From positions 60,050,109-60,114,108 of the forward strand of contig NW_027184085.1 in NCBI RefSeq assembly GCF_041296385.1: a DNA stretch of 64,000 bases, written 5' to 3'. The DNA is from Aphelocoma coerulescens (lineage: Eukaryota; Chordata; Aves; Passeriformes; Corvidae). Made by a program: the position numbers and the translations under genes. The notes under the pieces were generated by a model. That model searched no databases. It saw only the letters and a program-made list of their open reading frames with translations, and was not told the DNA's origin. Of this stretch, positions 14,915-26,250 are shown piece after piece; within the stretch, counting starts at the first letter, position 1, and each line of letters opens with the position of its first letter.

Positions 14915-15335
14915 CTAAAGCAGAAGACTGAGAGTGCAAGAACTTGAAGTTTCCCTCAGCCAGTAGGAAATGTCAGGCATGGACATGAGTTTTGAGGTAT
15001 TCCCTTTCATCCTATCACCAGATACCTGAGAGAGGGAGCAGCACTTTCCCCTCCACTCCTCATCATGAGGAAGTTTTAGATAGCAATGAGGTCTCATCTT
15101 CTCTAAGCTGAAAAAACCATGTATTTTCAGCCATTCCTCATCGCTGATGCCTTGTAGTCTTTTCACCATTTCTGTTGTACTCCTCTGGGCACATTCCAAT
15201 ATTTGTATATGGTTAGCCTTTTTTTCCACCAGGGCACATAGTTGAGTCATATTGAGCTTACCATAAACCAAAAATGCCATTTCCCTTCCCACAGGGCTGC
15301 ACTCCAGCATCTTGCTGCCAGCCTATATATAAAAG
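14915..15335 (-). mobile_element. CR1 LINE fragment, 3' end of ORF2 (degenerate)
   Basis: On the minus strand the sequence translates to the C-terminal part of the CR1 ORF2 protein. A frame reads through an ALVEKKANHI-like segment, a decayed '[25 protein letters not shown]'-type segment (seen here as GFFSLEKMR), and an SQVSGDRMKGN segment equivalent to the usual S-V-T/P-S-D-R-T-R-G-N motif. The copy is 5'-truncated, as most CR1 copies are, and carries substitutions that destroy the normal frame downstream. It sits in the SEMA6A intron in antisense orientation to the gene. It directly abuts a second CR1 3' end at 15340, so two insertions lie side by side. Boundaries are approximate. Confidence 0.8.
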
Positions 15336-15339
15336 AATG

Positions 15340-15600
15340 TTAGAATCATAGCATCATAGAACAATTTAGGTTGGAAAAGACCTTTGAGATCATCAAGTTC
15401 AACCTTTAACCTAGTACCACCACCATGATCTCTTCTAAACCACGTTCCCAAGTGGCACATTAACATGCTTTTTGAACACTTTCAGGGATGATAATTCCAC
15501 TACTTCCATAGGAGCTTGTTTCAATGACTGACCACCCTTTCAGTGAAGAAAGTAAGATATGATAGTAAGATATGACTTTCCTTTCATGGACCCATGCTGG
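15340..15600 (-). mobile_element. CR1 LINE fragment with 3' tail
   Basis: The left edge carries the reverse complement of the CR1 terminus (AGAATCATAGCATCATAGA). It is followed by the diagnostic 'GGTTGGAAAAGACCTTTGAGATCATCAAG...' type sequence and a 3'-UTR-like block ending in CACCCTTTCAGTGAAGAAA. This is therefore the 3' terminal ~250 bp of a minus-strand CR1. Its right part contains a 13-bp tandem duplication (AGTAAGATATGAY, 15551-15576). The right boundary is unclear because similarity fades beyond about 15600. Confidence 0.85.
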
Positions 15601-15841
15601 CTTTGACTGTAGATACTTACCACCCTTAGGTAGGCACTGAGCAGGGACTCAGTGTTTTTTCCATGCGAGACACATTGGACAAGTGCTCAAAGGGACATGT
15701 CTGAGAAGTTTCTGCATAGAAATCCATTAAATCAGATTTTTAAGGCTTTCTTAACTTTGTGACCATTCTTCCCATCCATTTAAGACTCTGTATCTGATTC
15801 TCCAGTTAATCACTGCAAACAGTGATTGTTTAGGCCAAATT

Positions 15842-15868
15842 GAGGCCAAATTAAGTAAATTTGGCCTC
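15842..15868. repeat. Perfect inverted repeat (11-bp stem, 5-nt loop)
   Basis: GAGGCCAAATT at 15842-15852 is exactly complementary to AATTTGGCCTC at 15858-15868, leaving a five-base loop. A truncated direct copy of the left arm (AGGCCAAATT) precedes it at about 15832. It could extrude as a cruciform or form a hairpin in RNA. It is not flanked by recognisable gene or transposon features. Confidence 0.8.
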
Positions 15869-17875
15869 AAAATGCTGCAGAGTCTAGCATGTGAGTATCA
15901 GCAGGTGAAGGACCACAGGAGACCAACACGTTTGCAGTGAAATATAGTTCCTGCTGACTGTGCTGTTATCACTAGACTGTGCTTCTACATATAGCAATTT
16001 TGTACGTGGATTTAAATTACAGAACTAGGTTTTACTGCTGCTTGTTAAGTGCTGATGACAAAAAATAGTAGAATCTGCCTTTGAAGAAGCTGCTGGGCTT
16101 TAAAAGAGGGTTTTCTTAGAAACACTTAATTTGAAGATTGTTTCTAATTTTATATTGTTTTCTGAGTTTTAGTTTCCTGCCTTTACATTTTACTATTAGG
16201 ATATTTATATGAATGCCGGATCTTATTTTCTTAAGTGATCATCTGCTCTTGCTATTTATTCTCCTTGTGAAATCATAATCCTCTGTGTTGTCGTAGCACA
16301 ATAATTTCTGTGGCACCCAGCTGTGATGTCACATGCAGGTGCTTATGATTTCAGGAGCTGTTTTGCTTTTAAATATGAAGTTCATCTCTTGTAAACAAAT
16401 ATCGCTTTTCCACCTAAATGCTGCAGTTAACTTGGAACAGAAAAATGTGAACAATATTGTATCTATCCAGAATACTTAACAAAGGCTTCTGTGAGATAGT
16501 GGCAACTTTTAAGTATTCTTTTAAGATAGTTTGGTGAGGGGTATTTTGGTTCTAATTCTGCATTGTAAATACCTTCTGTACAAAACACATGAAAAGACCT
16601 TATTTTAGAAGTTGATTTACAATGTGAAAGTTTTGTATCTTCATAAAGTCTTAGGAGAGCCTTGAAGTTGTATTTTCTGCTTTGCTGTCTCTTCTGTAAT
16701 AAGGACAAGTATTACATTTCCTTTGAGCGTGTGGAGCTTTTAATCCCCTGGCACTTGGGCCCTCTCTGGAAGAAGAGATGGGAGAGATGTTCCTTCAGTT
16801 CCTTCTCAAACTGTGGCTGCTCCTTGTAAGCAGTAAGAACAAAACCAGAAATGAGAAAAACATACTACAGGCTTTTTGCTTGTGTTTCATTAGTGCTGCT
16901 GGCCTGGTGCCCATAACAGAAAAAAACTGACTTGCTTCAGAAATTCAGTGTATTCATTAATGCTGCATTAGGGACTTCAGATGGAGGAGGTGCACTCTGC
17001 CAAAGACACTTCCTCAGACAGGGTGCTTGGATGGCCAAGTGGGATTTGACAGTGACGTCTGACCACAGCACAGAACCACAGGATAAGGCACTCAGGTCTT
17101 TTAGAAAATAAAGCATAGGCTTCAGCACAGAGGTCAACCTATTCATGTGTTCAGAAAAGAGAGAGCTTTTAAAATTAAAATAGCAAGGACAGTCATCTAG
17201 CAGGCTCAATAAATTTCAACACTCTGCTCTATCTTTCATAGTTACTCAAGCATCCTTCTGAAGCTCAGGCATGTGACACTGACTTATAAAACACATGACA
17301 GAGAAAACAGAATGAAGAGAGAGAAAGAAGCCTTAAACAATGTGGGATACACTTCTCTGGTATTTGCTGAGGTTCTATCTCCTCTCCTCCTTTTAAAGGC
17401 TTTTCAATGAGAATTACTTACCATAAATAAGATGATTACTTACAAAAATAAGATGGTATTAGCCTAGGTGAGATCAGAAAGAGGAAGGTGAGCAATGAGC
17501 AATATGTCAGAGGAGGAGAGCTAATAGCTCTGATCTGCTGAAGTCAGTGTGAATTGCCCAGGGCCAGGATTTCAAACCAATTGTATTTGTCCTGCAAGTG
17601 AATTCCCTTTCCCTTCCTGAACTTTGTAGTCTTCAGCTCCGGATCTGAAAGCTGTACTGAAAGCTGAAGGCTGCACATGGAAGATGTAGCTGGCAGGTAC
17701 AGTATGTCTCCAAATTTTATCAGCAAGCTGATAAACAAAATCACCCTGCAAAACACAAACCAACCTCCCAGGGGCATGCCTTTGAATAAAGCAGTTAATG
17801 ATAAGTAGCCTCCCCCACCTCCCCATTCCTCATTCGTCCTTAGCTTGTTTAACCACTGTATGCTGTCTATTGCAG
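15869..17875 (+). other. SEMA6A: Last intron of SEMA6A (3' part) with splice acceptor
   Basis: This is non-coding sequence leading into the terminal exon. The acceptor is a good vertebrate 3' splice site. It has a candidate branch region (TTTAAC) at about 17848-17853, then a pyrimidine-rich stretch, then TTGCAG ending at 17875. The exon frame opens one base after a codon start, so the intron is phase 1. No other feature is recognised between the CR1 fragments and the acceptor. Confidence 0.75.
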
Positions 17876-19065
17876 GAGTGATTCGCGAGAGTTACCTGAA
17901 AGGTCATGATCAGCTGGTGCCAGTCACCCTGTTGGCCATTGCTGTTATTCTTGCTTTTGTCATGGGGGCCGTCTTTTCGGGAATCATAGTGTACTGCATC
18001 TGCGACCACCGCCGCAGAGACATGGCTGCTGTGCAGAGGAAGGAGAAGGAGCTGACCCACTCCCGCCGTGGTTCCATGAGCAGTGTTTCCAAGCTCAGTG
18101 GCCTCTTTGGGGATGCTCAGTCCAAGGAGCCAAAGCCTGAAGCTATCCTCACACCTCTGATGCACAATGGCAAGCTGGCTACCCCAGGCAGCACTGCAAA
18201 GATGCTAATCAAAGCTGACCAGCACCATCTGGACCTGGCTGCCCTGCCAACCCCGGAGTCCACCCCAACCCTGCAACAGAAGAGAAAGCCCAGCCGAGGC
18301 AGTAGGGAATGGGAGAGAAACCAGAACCTCATCAATGCCTGCACAAAAGATATCCCCTCGATGGCCTCCCCAGTGATCCCAACTGACCTGCCGCTCAGGG
18401 CTTCTCCCAGCCACATCCCCAGTGTTGTGGTCCTGCCCATAGCCCAGCAAGGCTACCAGCATGAGTATGTTGACCAGCCAAAAATGAGCGATGGGGCTCA
18501 GATGTCTGTGGAGGACCAGAATGCCACCCTTGAGTACAAAACTATCAAGGACCACCTCAGCAGCAAAAGCCCCAGCCACGGAGTTAACCTGGTGGAAAAT
18601 CTTGACAGCATGCCACCGAAAGTCCCCCAGCGGGAGGCATCCCTGGGGCCCCCGGGTGCCTCGCTGTCACAGAGCGGCCTGAGCAAGCGGCTGGAGATGC
18701 ACTCTTCTGCTTACAACGTGGACTACAAGAGAAGCTACCCCACAAACTCCCTCACGAGAAGTCATCAGGCATCAACCCTCAAAAGAAACAACACTAACTC
18801 CTCCAACTCATCCCACCTCTCCCGCAATCAGAGCTTTGGCCGGGGTGACAACCCACCGCCGGCCCCGCAGCGAGTGGACTCCATACAGGTCCACGCTGCT
18901 CAGGCACAGGCTGTGACTGTATCCCGGCAGCCAAGTCTCACTGCCTACAACTCACTGACGAGGTCAGGCTTGAAACGCACGCCCTCACTAAAGCCAGACG
19001 TACCTCCCAAACCTTCCTTTGCTCCGCTTTCCACATCCATGAAGCCCAATGATGCATGTACATAA
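17876..19065 (+). CDS. SEMA6A: Semaphorin 6A, terminal coding exon (transmembrane helix and cytoplasmic tail)
   Basis: This exon encodes about 396 residues of semaphorin 6A, a single-pass class 6 semaphorin that acts in axon guidance and neuronal migration, signals through plexin-A2/A4 and can also act in reverse through its tail. The frame is entered in phase 1 at the TTGCAG acceptor and starts with a short ectodomain juxtamembrane piece (GVIRESYLKGHDQLVP). A hydrophobic helix (LLAIAVILAFVMGAVFSGII, about 17923-17997) is followed by the basic stop-transfer DHRRRD. The tail contains Ser/Arg-rich HSRRGSMSSVSKLSG, a KPSRGSREWERNQNLINACT segment, proline-rich PPKVPQRE and PPPAPQRVD stretches, and a final PPKPSF motif before the terminal MKPNDACT, which is diagnostic for SEMA6A. 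The proline-rich tail fits the known interaction with the Ena/VASP-like protein EVL. The frame is intact with no stop or shift. The ATG at 17845 lies in the intron and is not a start. The sema and PSI domains lie in upstream exons not seen here. Confidence 0.97.
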
Positions 19066-20925
19066 TCAGAGGGGGGAGGGGGAGCGGGAGGAGGATGGCA
19101 ATTACACAGAAGTTGCCCTTGGAAGCCAGTGTTCTGCAACTGTTATCACTCGCTCCTCTGAGAAGATAGTTGTTGCAAGCTGAAGATGTGTTGGATTTCT
19201 GCTCTCTGGGAAAAGTGGAATATTTTTTTAAACCCGAGCCATATGACCCATGGTTGAAGGTTTGTAATTGCAGGATTCACCCCCACAACCTGCCAGTTCT
19301 TTGCTCAAAAGACTAATCCTCCATCACAAACATTGAGCCAAAAGCACACAGGTGAAAATGACTGTGACATTTCACCCCCTGCCCCCAACTGCACAGTGCA
19401 TTCCTGAACTGGGAAAGAGTGCTCTGAAAAGCAAAACAAATGTAAAAAACACACAAATGTAAAAAAAGAAAAAAAAATTTTAAAAAAAGAAGGAAGAAAA
19501 AAAAAGAAAAAAAAACAATTGATAAAGCTAACTCTGACTTAACAATGGCAGAAGTTTACTACTAGCAGGTACTGTGAAATGATGCCCTTCAGTGTTACAG
19601 CCATTTGGTCACAGCAGTTAAATGCCGGGTTGGGCAAACTACAACATAGGTTTCTGCTACCCTTCTCTTTTAATGAATAACATGTGACTGTTAACACGAG
19701 TAACTCCTCTTATTTATTGTTCAACTTTTGTTTTTCCTAAGGAACTGACCTGCATTATCATCCCATGAGCAGCTTTTCAGAGAAGTACCTTGAAAGTTAT
19801 ACCTATTTAACGTGAAACCCATTAACTGGAGTAATTAGAACTCTTTTATTTTTCCAAGAAATTCACTGAGTTAGATAAGTTGGAGCTGGATTTCTGAACT
19901 TTGTGCCTGGACTGCCTGGTTAGCTGAAAAAAAAAGGGGATATCTATTTAAGTCTCTCAGCTAATTAGCTGGCTGGGCCTCTGACCTAAGACAGCAACAA
20001 ATACCGCGAGTTCATAACTTCTAAAGCAGCTGCAAGCGAAACTTAAAAGCTGCACATCTGTGCACCATTGCTATCAACATGGCTTTGTCAGTAGCTAATA
20101 CTTTCTGTGAAGGCACCAGCTTGTGATGTGCCATCTCATTTCACCTTGCATGTGAGACGGCAAACAAAATCCTCAAACAGTGTGAACTAGCTAATATGCC
20201 GGCTGTTACCATGCATAAATTATGGTCTTATCACACGGGTTTTTCGTGGGAATATATCTGTGAATAGCCTGTTTTCTTCCACATGTAAATTTGTGCCTTA
20301 CACCCTCAGTTGTGTATATTTGTGAGCTGTAGTATGTAAAACCTTTTTCTTTTTCCCCTTTGAGTAATGCAAATATTTATTGATCCTTCCTCCTCCAAGC
20401 CCCTTCAAAAACTGGAGTAAAGACATTGAAAGAAGAATGTGGTGGTTACTGTAGTAACCCCACATCCCTAAAGAAATTAGGCTAGCACCATACCCTCCAA
20501 TTTGACTTTCTAGCTGTGCCAAGTCCTCTCTCTAAACCATCCACAGGTGGTGACGCTCCCAAGGCACCATGCTGGGGGTTCTGCCCTCCCCCACCTCCCT
20601 CTCCCCCTTTACAGCATGTCAGCATGGAGATCATTCTCACTGGCAGCAGGAAAATGACTAACACCCTTGTCCATGGAGCTGGTATGTCCCCTGGCAGGGG
20701 ACAGCACTGGTGAGAGGGGCCAAGCCCTGTAGAAAGCCCATCCGCACATCCTGCAGCATGCAGGGCACATGGAGCTAGGACAGGCAGGCAGGCTCCTGCT
20801 GTAGCTACCTGCTGCTCCAGAAGGATGCTGCATATACTTCTTTGGGGAAAAACGTGGGGTTTTTTTTCTTTTGTTTCTTTGGTGTGACTGTGCATGTAGC
20901 TAGTGTGGGAGTGTGCGCGCTCACA

Positions 20926-20957
20926 GGTGTGTGCGTGTGTGTGCGCGCAGGCGTGTA
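20926..20957. repeat. Alternating purine-pyrimidine (GT/GC) tract
   Basis: This is an imperfect GTGTGTGCGTGTGTG...GCGCGC tract within the SEMA6A 3' UTR. Alternating purine-pyrimidine runs of this kind are Z-DNA prone and length-polymorphic. Confidence 0.75.
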
Positions 20958-21069
20958 AGTTCCTTTCCAGTCTTTCAGTTTATGCAAAAACGTAGCTGTG
21001 TTTTTAATCTGTTACAATAACTGTGTCAACATACTGTAGAAAAATGATGGGGATCGCTTCTAAGCTTTT

Positions 21070-21092
21070 TATATATATATATATATATATAT
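21070..21092. repeat. (AT)n microsatellite in the 3' UTR
   Basis: An uninterrupted AT dinucleotide run of about 11 units lies in the SEMA6A 3' UTR. It is self-complementary and probably variable in length. Confidence 0.9.
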
Positions 21093-21400
21093 CTACTGAA
21101 CAGTATGTTTGAGTAAGGTGGTTGTTTCTGTTTCAATTTGTTTTTTAAAATTTTATACTTCCATTTGTTTTTCAGGGTTTTGGTTTTGTTTCTGAATGAT
21201 TGAAAAGACAGATTTTAAGTCCACTAGCTTATAGATGGTATATATAAAGTCTGGATGGTCTACACCAAAGTGTGTAACAAGGGTGCTTGCATGTTCTTTC
21301 ATTTCATCATGGCTTCTTTTATGAAACTGTTTTGTTCACCCGTAGTGAACTATGCAGACTGGAGTAGATAGATCTGTATCCAAAGCAATGTTGTTGTTTT

Positions 21401-21406
21401 AATAAA
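21401..21406 (+). promoter_or_regulatory. SEMA6A: Candidate proximal poly(A) signal AATAAA
   Basis: A canonical AATAAA preceded by a T/G-rich stretch (TTGTTGTTTT) lies about 2.34 kb after the stop codon. Cleavage would fall near 21420-21430. It is one of two good candidates for the transcript end. Confidence 0.5.
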
Positions 21407-21931
21407 AACAAACTGAAAACCCTTTGAAAACAGTAGGTAGCAAGGTATTTTTTTTTAAAAAGAACCAACTAACAACGTTTTTACCAAGCTCCAAACCCCT
21501 GAAGCAGGGTTCCCTTGATATTATCCCTCAAAGCGTTCTCCCAAAACATAGAGATGGATAATCATGGCAACAGCTTGTGCAGCGACCTGCCTTCACAACA
21601 TATAGCACAGTTACTGGGTTGACCTCGAAATGTTCATTTTGTATTCGGTGGGTCTTTTGTTTTCATCCTTTCCCAACCCCAGTTCCCTTCCACCCTCTGT
21701 TTTGAGGGGTTCATGAACCTATGTGTGCCTTTGCTTTCCACCCTTGCTATACACTGGTAGATGCAACAAATTCAGACTCTCATTTGTTGTAAAGTTGTAA
21801 AGTATTGTGATGTCACCAGTTTCCCTTCATTTCCACATCCCCCTAACATATGATTCACAACTTAATGTCGGTTGTAAAAGAAAAAAAAAAAAAAAGGCAG
21901 GAAAGGAAAAGAAAAAAGAGGAGAGATGGGA

Positions 21932-21937
21932 AATAAA
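21932..21937 (+). promoter_or_regulatory. SEMA6A: Candidate distal poly(A) signal AATAAA
   Basis: A canonical AATAAA lies about 2.87 kb after the stop codon, following a genomic A15 run and a purine-rich stretch. Cleavage would fall near 21950-21960. Use of this site adds about 530 nt to the UTR relative to the proximal site. Confidence 0.5.
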
Positions 21938-24900
21938 AGCTCTTGATTACATATGGTAATAAAACCAGACTGTTCTACCTTGTTTCCTGGTTCTGTTATT
22001 TCTATGATGATTTATCCTTTTCCTTTAAAAAATACAAATAAATGCAATGTTCATCATTTAGATCAGGTTACAGTGAGGAAGAAATTTGTTACTTTCTGCC
22101 TGTTACAGAAGATGGACTTTAGTGTAAGGTGCTGGTAATTAATTAAAAATTAAATCACACACTTGCTCTCTCTCCCTCTATTCATATTTTGCATTTTCTT
22201 TTTATAAGCTCGTTCATCATCAAATATTTATGACAGACTTAATAGTTTAAAAGAGCAAGGCTGGGATTTAAGAACACGTGGTCCACCAAAGCAGACCATC
22301 ATACAGATGTTACTTCATCTCCAGACTTTACATATTAATAACAGAATACCCTGTATTTTCCTTCAGAAGGCATAAATCTGTTGTGCTTCACAGGCCTGAT
22401 TTTAGAGGATGTTGTCTGAGACTTATTCTGCAAGAAAACACTAATAAACACATAATAACAAAAGAGTGTAAAATCTACCTAGTCCTGAGATTTATTAAAA
22501 CATATGTGATTCTACACCCTGATTTTGTGTAATGGGATCACTTATGCACACTAACTATGGTACAAATAAATGGTTATGTCCATTACTAGGTTTAGTGGAC
22601 TTGTTTTGTGAGAGGAGTAGGCATTGTGACAGTGTGACCCCATAGAAACAAGGGATCTAATCCAGTAATTTACCCTTGCTCAGATCATATATGGGCTTTT
22701 CTGCCCTGCCAGTACAGCCTGTTCAGGACCTATTGCCTTCCTGATATATGCCATGTATGTGGCATGAAAATGCAGAGCACTGCAGACATCATTTTTCAGT
22801 GCCTTGCCCACATACTTGCCTGGTTTTTTCCCCATGCAGGATCCCTTCAAGCTGGGCACACTGGCCTCCAGATGTGTGGTGTGCACACAGGGAGGATGTC
22901 TACCAGGACTGGGGCGTGCCCCGAGTAATGCTGAGGGACTCTCTAGCCTCGTCACACAGTGCTCCTCTCTGCTGCGTTTGACCTGCACGCTCCCAGAGCT
23001 GCAGCAAATGGGAAAGCAAAAGCTCTCCAGGTGCTTAGGGACCTGTATCATTTTCAGTCCTGCAGCCAATCCTTTGTGAAATTCCTTTGTCTATAGTTGT
23101 CTAAAATGCTTCGTATCAGCAGCACCTACAGAAGCTATTCAAAGATTAATATACCTCTATTTTAAAATTAATATAAATGTTCCCCTATAAACAATGATAA
23201 GCCTGGAGAAAAGAGCCCAAGAATTCCCAGCGGTGGTGCTGGATGTCTCGTTTTGCACAGCTCCTCCATCTCTTGCCAGTGAAAGGAAAGTCCATGTAAA
23301 ACACAGGCATGAAGGAGGGACAGCAAGAAGGTGCCCTGATGCACCAGCTATTTGGGGTCTGTAACTGCTCTGCTCATGCGTCCAAAACATTCTGCCAAAG
23401 GGAGATTTGAACTTATCCCCTTAAAGCACTATTCCCTTGCAATACTTCCCCAAAGGTGTACTCCCAGGTGGAATGCACAGATCCTCTGACAGAGACCTGT
23501 CTTGCCGTCTGCTGGGCAGGAGGGATCAGGAGAGGAACTGAAGGAAACATGTTGCCCTGGTGGGGTCTTGGCCAGCCAAGCAGAGTGCAGGCACCCAGAG
23601 CAGCACCCTGCCAAGGAATGGTTCCTCCACTGAGAGCCCACAGCTCCCCACCCAGAAGAAGCAGTGCCACTGTGGTGGCTTTTGGCAGGGGAGGAGACCA
23701 ATGAGCTACTCACTGTCTGTTTGAATCATGAGATCTGTCCCCTACAGAGGCTTCTGGTGCCACAGTGCAGAAGCTCCCTGGGGCTGAACAGGACAAACAG
23801 GAAAGCCAAGAGAAAGCAAGGATGCTTTGAGCACTTCACTCAAGTTAGTGTCATCTTATTCATCTTATTAATGGTACTCGCATTGACCTCATTTAGCATG
23901 TCATCAAGGATTCATGGAAGTTCCTTTCCTATCCTCATTAATTTGCATACATATTTTTACACAAAATGGAACCCAGCTGAATAACTCAGAACAACGGGTC
24001 TCTGTAAATAAATCCTGGTCCATTGCCCAGCTCTTCCCCTCTCCCTCCAACAGACATACATTTTCAAACTCCACAAGAGTGTGATTTCAAAGATAAGTGC
24101 AAGTCCTGCCCCACTGCAGCTCTACATCAGGAAATATTTTGCACCTGAAAGCTCCTCATGTGAAAAAAATTAGGCAATTGGGAAAAGCATGCTCAGTTCA
24201 GTGCACTTTTGCTGCTAGCAGGATGGCAATACACATGGCTGGTTTGCATGGAAAGGGTTGCCAGAATAAAGTGCCATAACAGTAATGCATCAGCATTAAC
24301 AACAACACATGGTCCAGATGATGGCCAGAGTAATTCTGGGGATGCAATTCCAGATCATTCTTCTGCCACAGAACTAGCAGGATGTTCTCTCGCTGGGTTA
24401 GGCACGGATTTTTGCTCCCTAAAGCCTGTTTCTAAAGCTTGTTTAAAGCAATGTGGAGGAGCTCAAGTGGTAGTCTTATCCACCCTGCTGCACTGAGGCA
24501 AGATCAAGCAAACCTAACTCATTCTTGATGACCAATTGTCTAAACCTTTCCTTGTAAACATATTTTACTCTGAGCAGTGAAAGTCACCCAAGGGATCAAC
24601 ATCAAGCATTTCAGAGTGTCTAAAGAAAATAATAAGCTAAGAAAGTCGGTTAGACTGGCTTAGTTAAGGCCAGTTTTCTATTTATCCAATTAAAGTTAAT
24701 TTCCCAGAAGTATGGCACCTGCTCCAATGAACAAGTGTTAGAAAGATGCATTGTGTGTGTAATATTCATATGCTTCCTGCTGATGCATGTGTCTGCTAAT
24801 GAGTCTCTAAGTAGTCTTTTTTATTACTTTTTTCCCTTTCTTATAAAAAGTGGAGACACTTTTCAGAATAAGTACTAAGTCCGTCTTCACATGCCTTGTG

Positions 24901-26220
24901 CAGAACAATGATGTGTTAGACATCTTTGTATGAATAGAAACAGGTAAATAGTCATCTATCCCCTGAATGTAATTTAAACAGTGTAAGTCAGTAGGGAAAG
25001 GCTATAATTGGAGTCAGAGTAAGTGAGGTGAAAATTGCTAGGTGGCAGTACCATCTGCATCTTGTTTTAATTAGCCAAGTTTATTGTCAGAGTATAAAAC
25101 TTTCTGCTGTTCAAGTCCCTGGCTTATTTCAGCCATCAGTCCAAAGTGATTGCCACATGTCTGGGTAAGCGCAATTACTGATCAGCAAAGGAGAATTATC
25201 CTCCCCACTGATCTGGCTAACAGTTACCTTGTCTAGGAGTAGGGACAAAAATATGACTAACCAAGATCATTGTCATATCTGCTTAGTGTTTCATGACAAA
25301 CTCTATTAAGGCTAACAGAACCACTGTTAATTCAATTATATCAGTGTTTTCTTTGGCTGGCCATGATGCATTTGGAAGACCAGCAACTGTATGCAGAGCG
25401 TGGCAGGCAGTCCACTGCAAGGAATAATAGCATCATAAATAATATATTAAGACGAAGACAAATCTAGCATGCTGCAGTCAGAGCACATCAGCCTTATAGA
25501 TGAATCCTGCAATATCACAAGGAGGTGGTGGAGGAAAAAAGTAGCTATGACAGGAAATTATAGCAACTGTAAATGACAGGGACTACAGGAGGGAGCAAAA
25601 CTCATTAGGTCAGCTCTTTAAACAAAGTGCTGGGGAAGCACAGGACAGCCTGCTGGCAACCATGGTGGCCCTGGGAGTCCTCACATTTATCCTCCTTAAG
25701 ATGAAATAGCAGACATTGTGTGCTGGATTTAAAGAGAGATGATAAATAACGAACGATAATTGGCAAAGACCTCAGTGGAAACCCAGTGGAAACCCATCTC
25801 TTTCTCTGGCCTGCAAGCCCTGCCCTAGTATTCAGGGTTTTCACCCTCTCTGCAGAGTGGGACTGGGATGGTTGCACCCTCCAGAGCAAGCAGGCTGCCC
25901 CTCCTACACAGCAAACCCCCCACCAGCACCAGCTGAGAACCTGCCCTGTTTGGGGGAAGCCCAGCCTGAGTGACAGGCACAGGTAGTTCAGGTGGATAAG
26001 CCCTTTGTTCCAGCCTTGGACTAGCAGGTGGCACACATCAGCAGGTAGGCACCGCCACACAATGGCCCGCACCGGGGAGTGAGAGCTGTGATTGCAGAAA
26101 TCCTGTTCAAGCCTCTTCTGTGTGTTCAAAGGAACAGAAACCAAAATGTACTTTTGCTTCAGCGAACATGTCGGTAAAAAGGTGCTGATAAGAGCTTCCT
26201 AAAGCAATTTCTGCCTTTTG

Positions 26221-26250
26221 GCGGGGGGGAAGCGGGGGGGGGGGGGGGGT
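26221..26250. repeat. G-rich homopolymer tract (G16)
   Basis: GCGGGGGGGAAGC is followed by sixteen consecutive G (26234-26249). It has G-quadruplex potential on the plus strand, and it is a likely spot for assembly or sequencing length errors. Confidence 0.9.

Larger units (their letters stand above)
19066..21955 (+). other. SEMA6A: SEMA6A 3' UTR
   Basis: Sequence downstream of the TAA stop at 19063-19065 shows typical long 3'-UTR composition. It has an A-rich tract (19440-19518), several ATTTA-type AU-rich motifs (for example TATTTATTG near 19710 and 20375), a GT/GC-rich alternating tract (20926-20957) and an (AT)n run (21070-21092). Two canonical poly(A) signals fit an end at about 21425 or 21955. 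The extent is inferred from these signals and not from transcript data. The A15 run at 21881-21895 could misprime oligo-dT libraries and mimic a 3' end. Confidence 0.7.

Noticed and set aside
17845..17875. ATG at 17845 as start of the SEMA6A frame
   Set aside because: It lies upstream of a clear TTGCAG splice acceptor, and the homology to SEMA6A begins only at the exon edge.
17830..18686. Antisense open frames of 60-124 codons opposite SEMA6A
   Set aside because: They are shadows of the conserved SEMA6A coding strand; codon pattern and homology belong to the plus-strand frame.
25605..26144. 179-codon minus-strand frame
   Set aside because: No recognisable domain or splice context. The composition is not biased like coding sequence.
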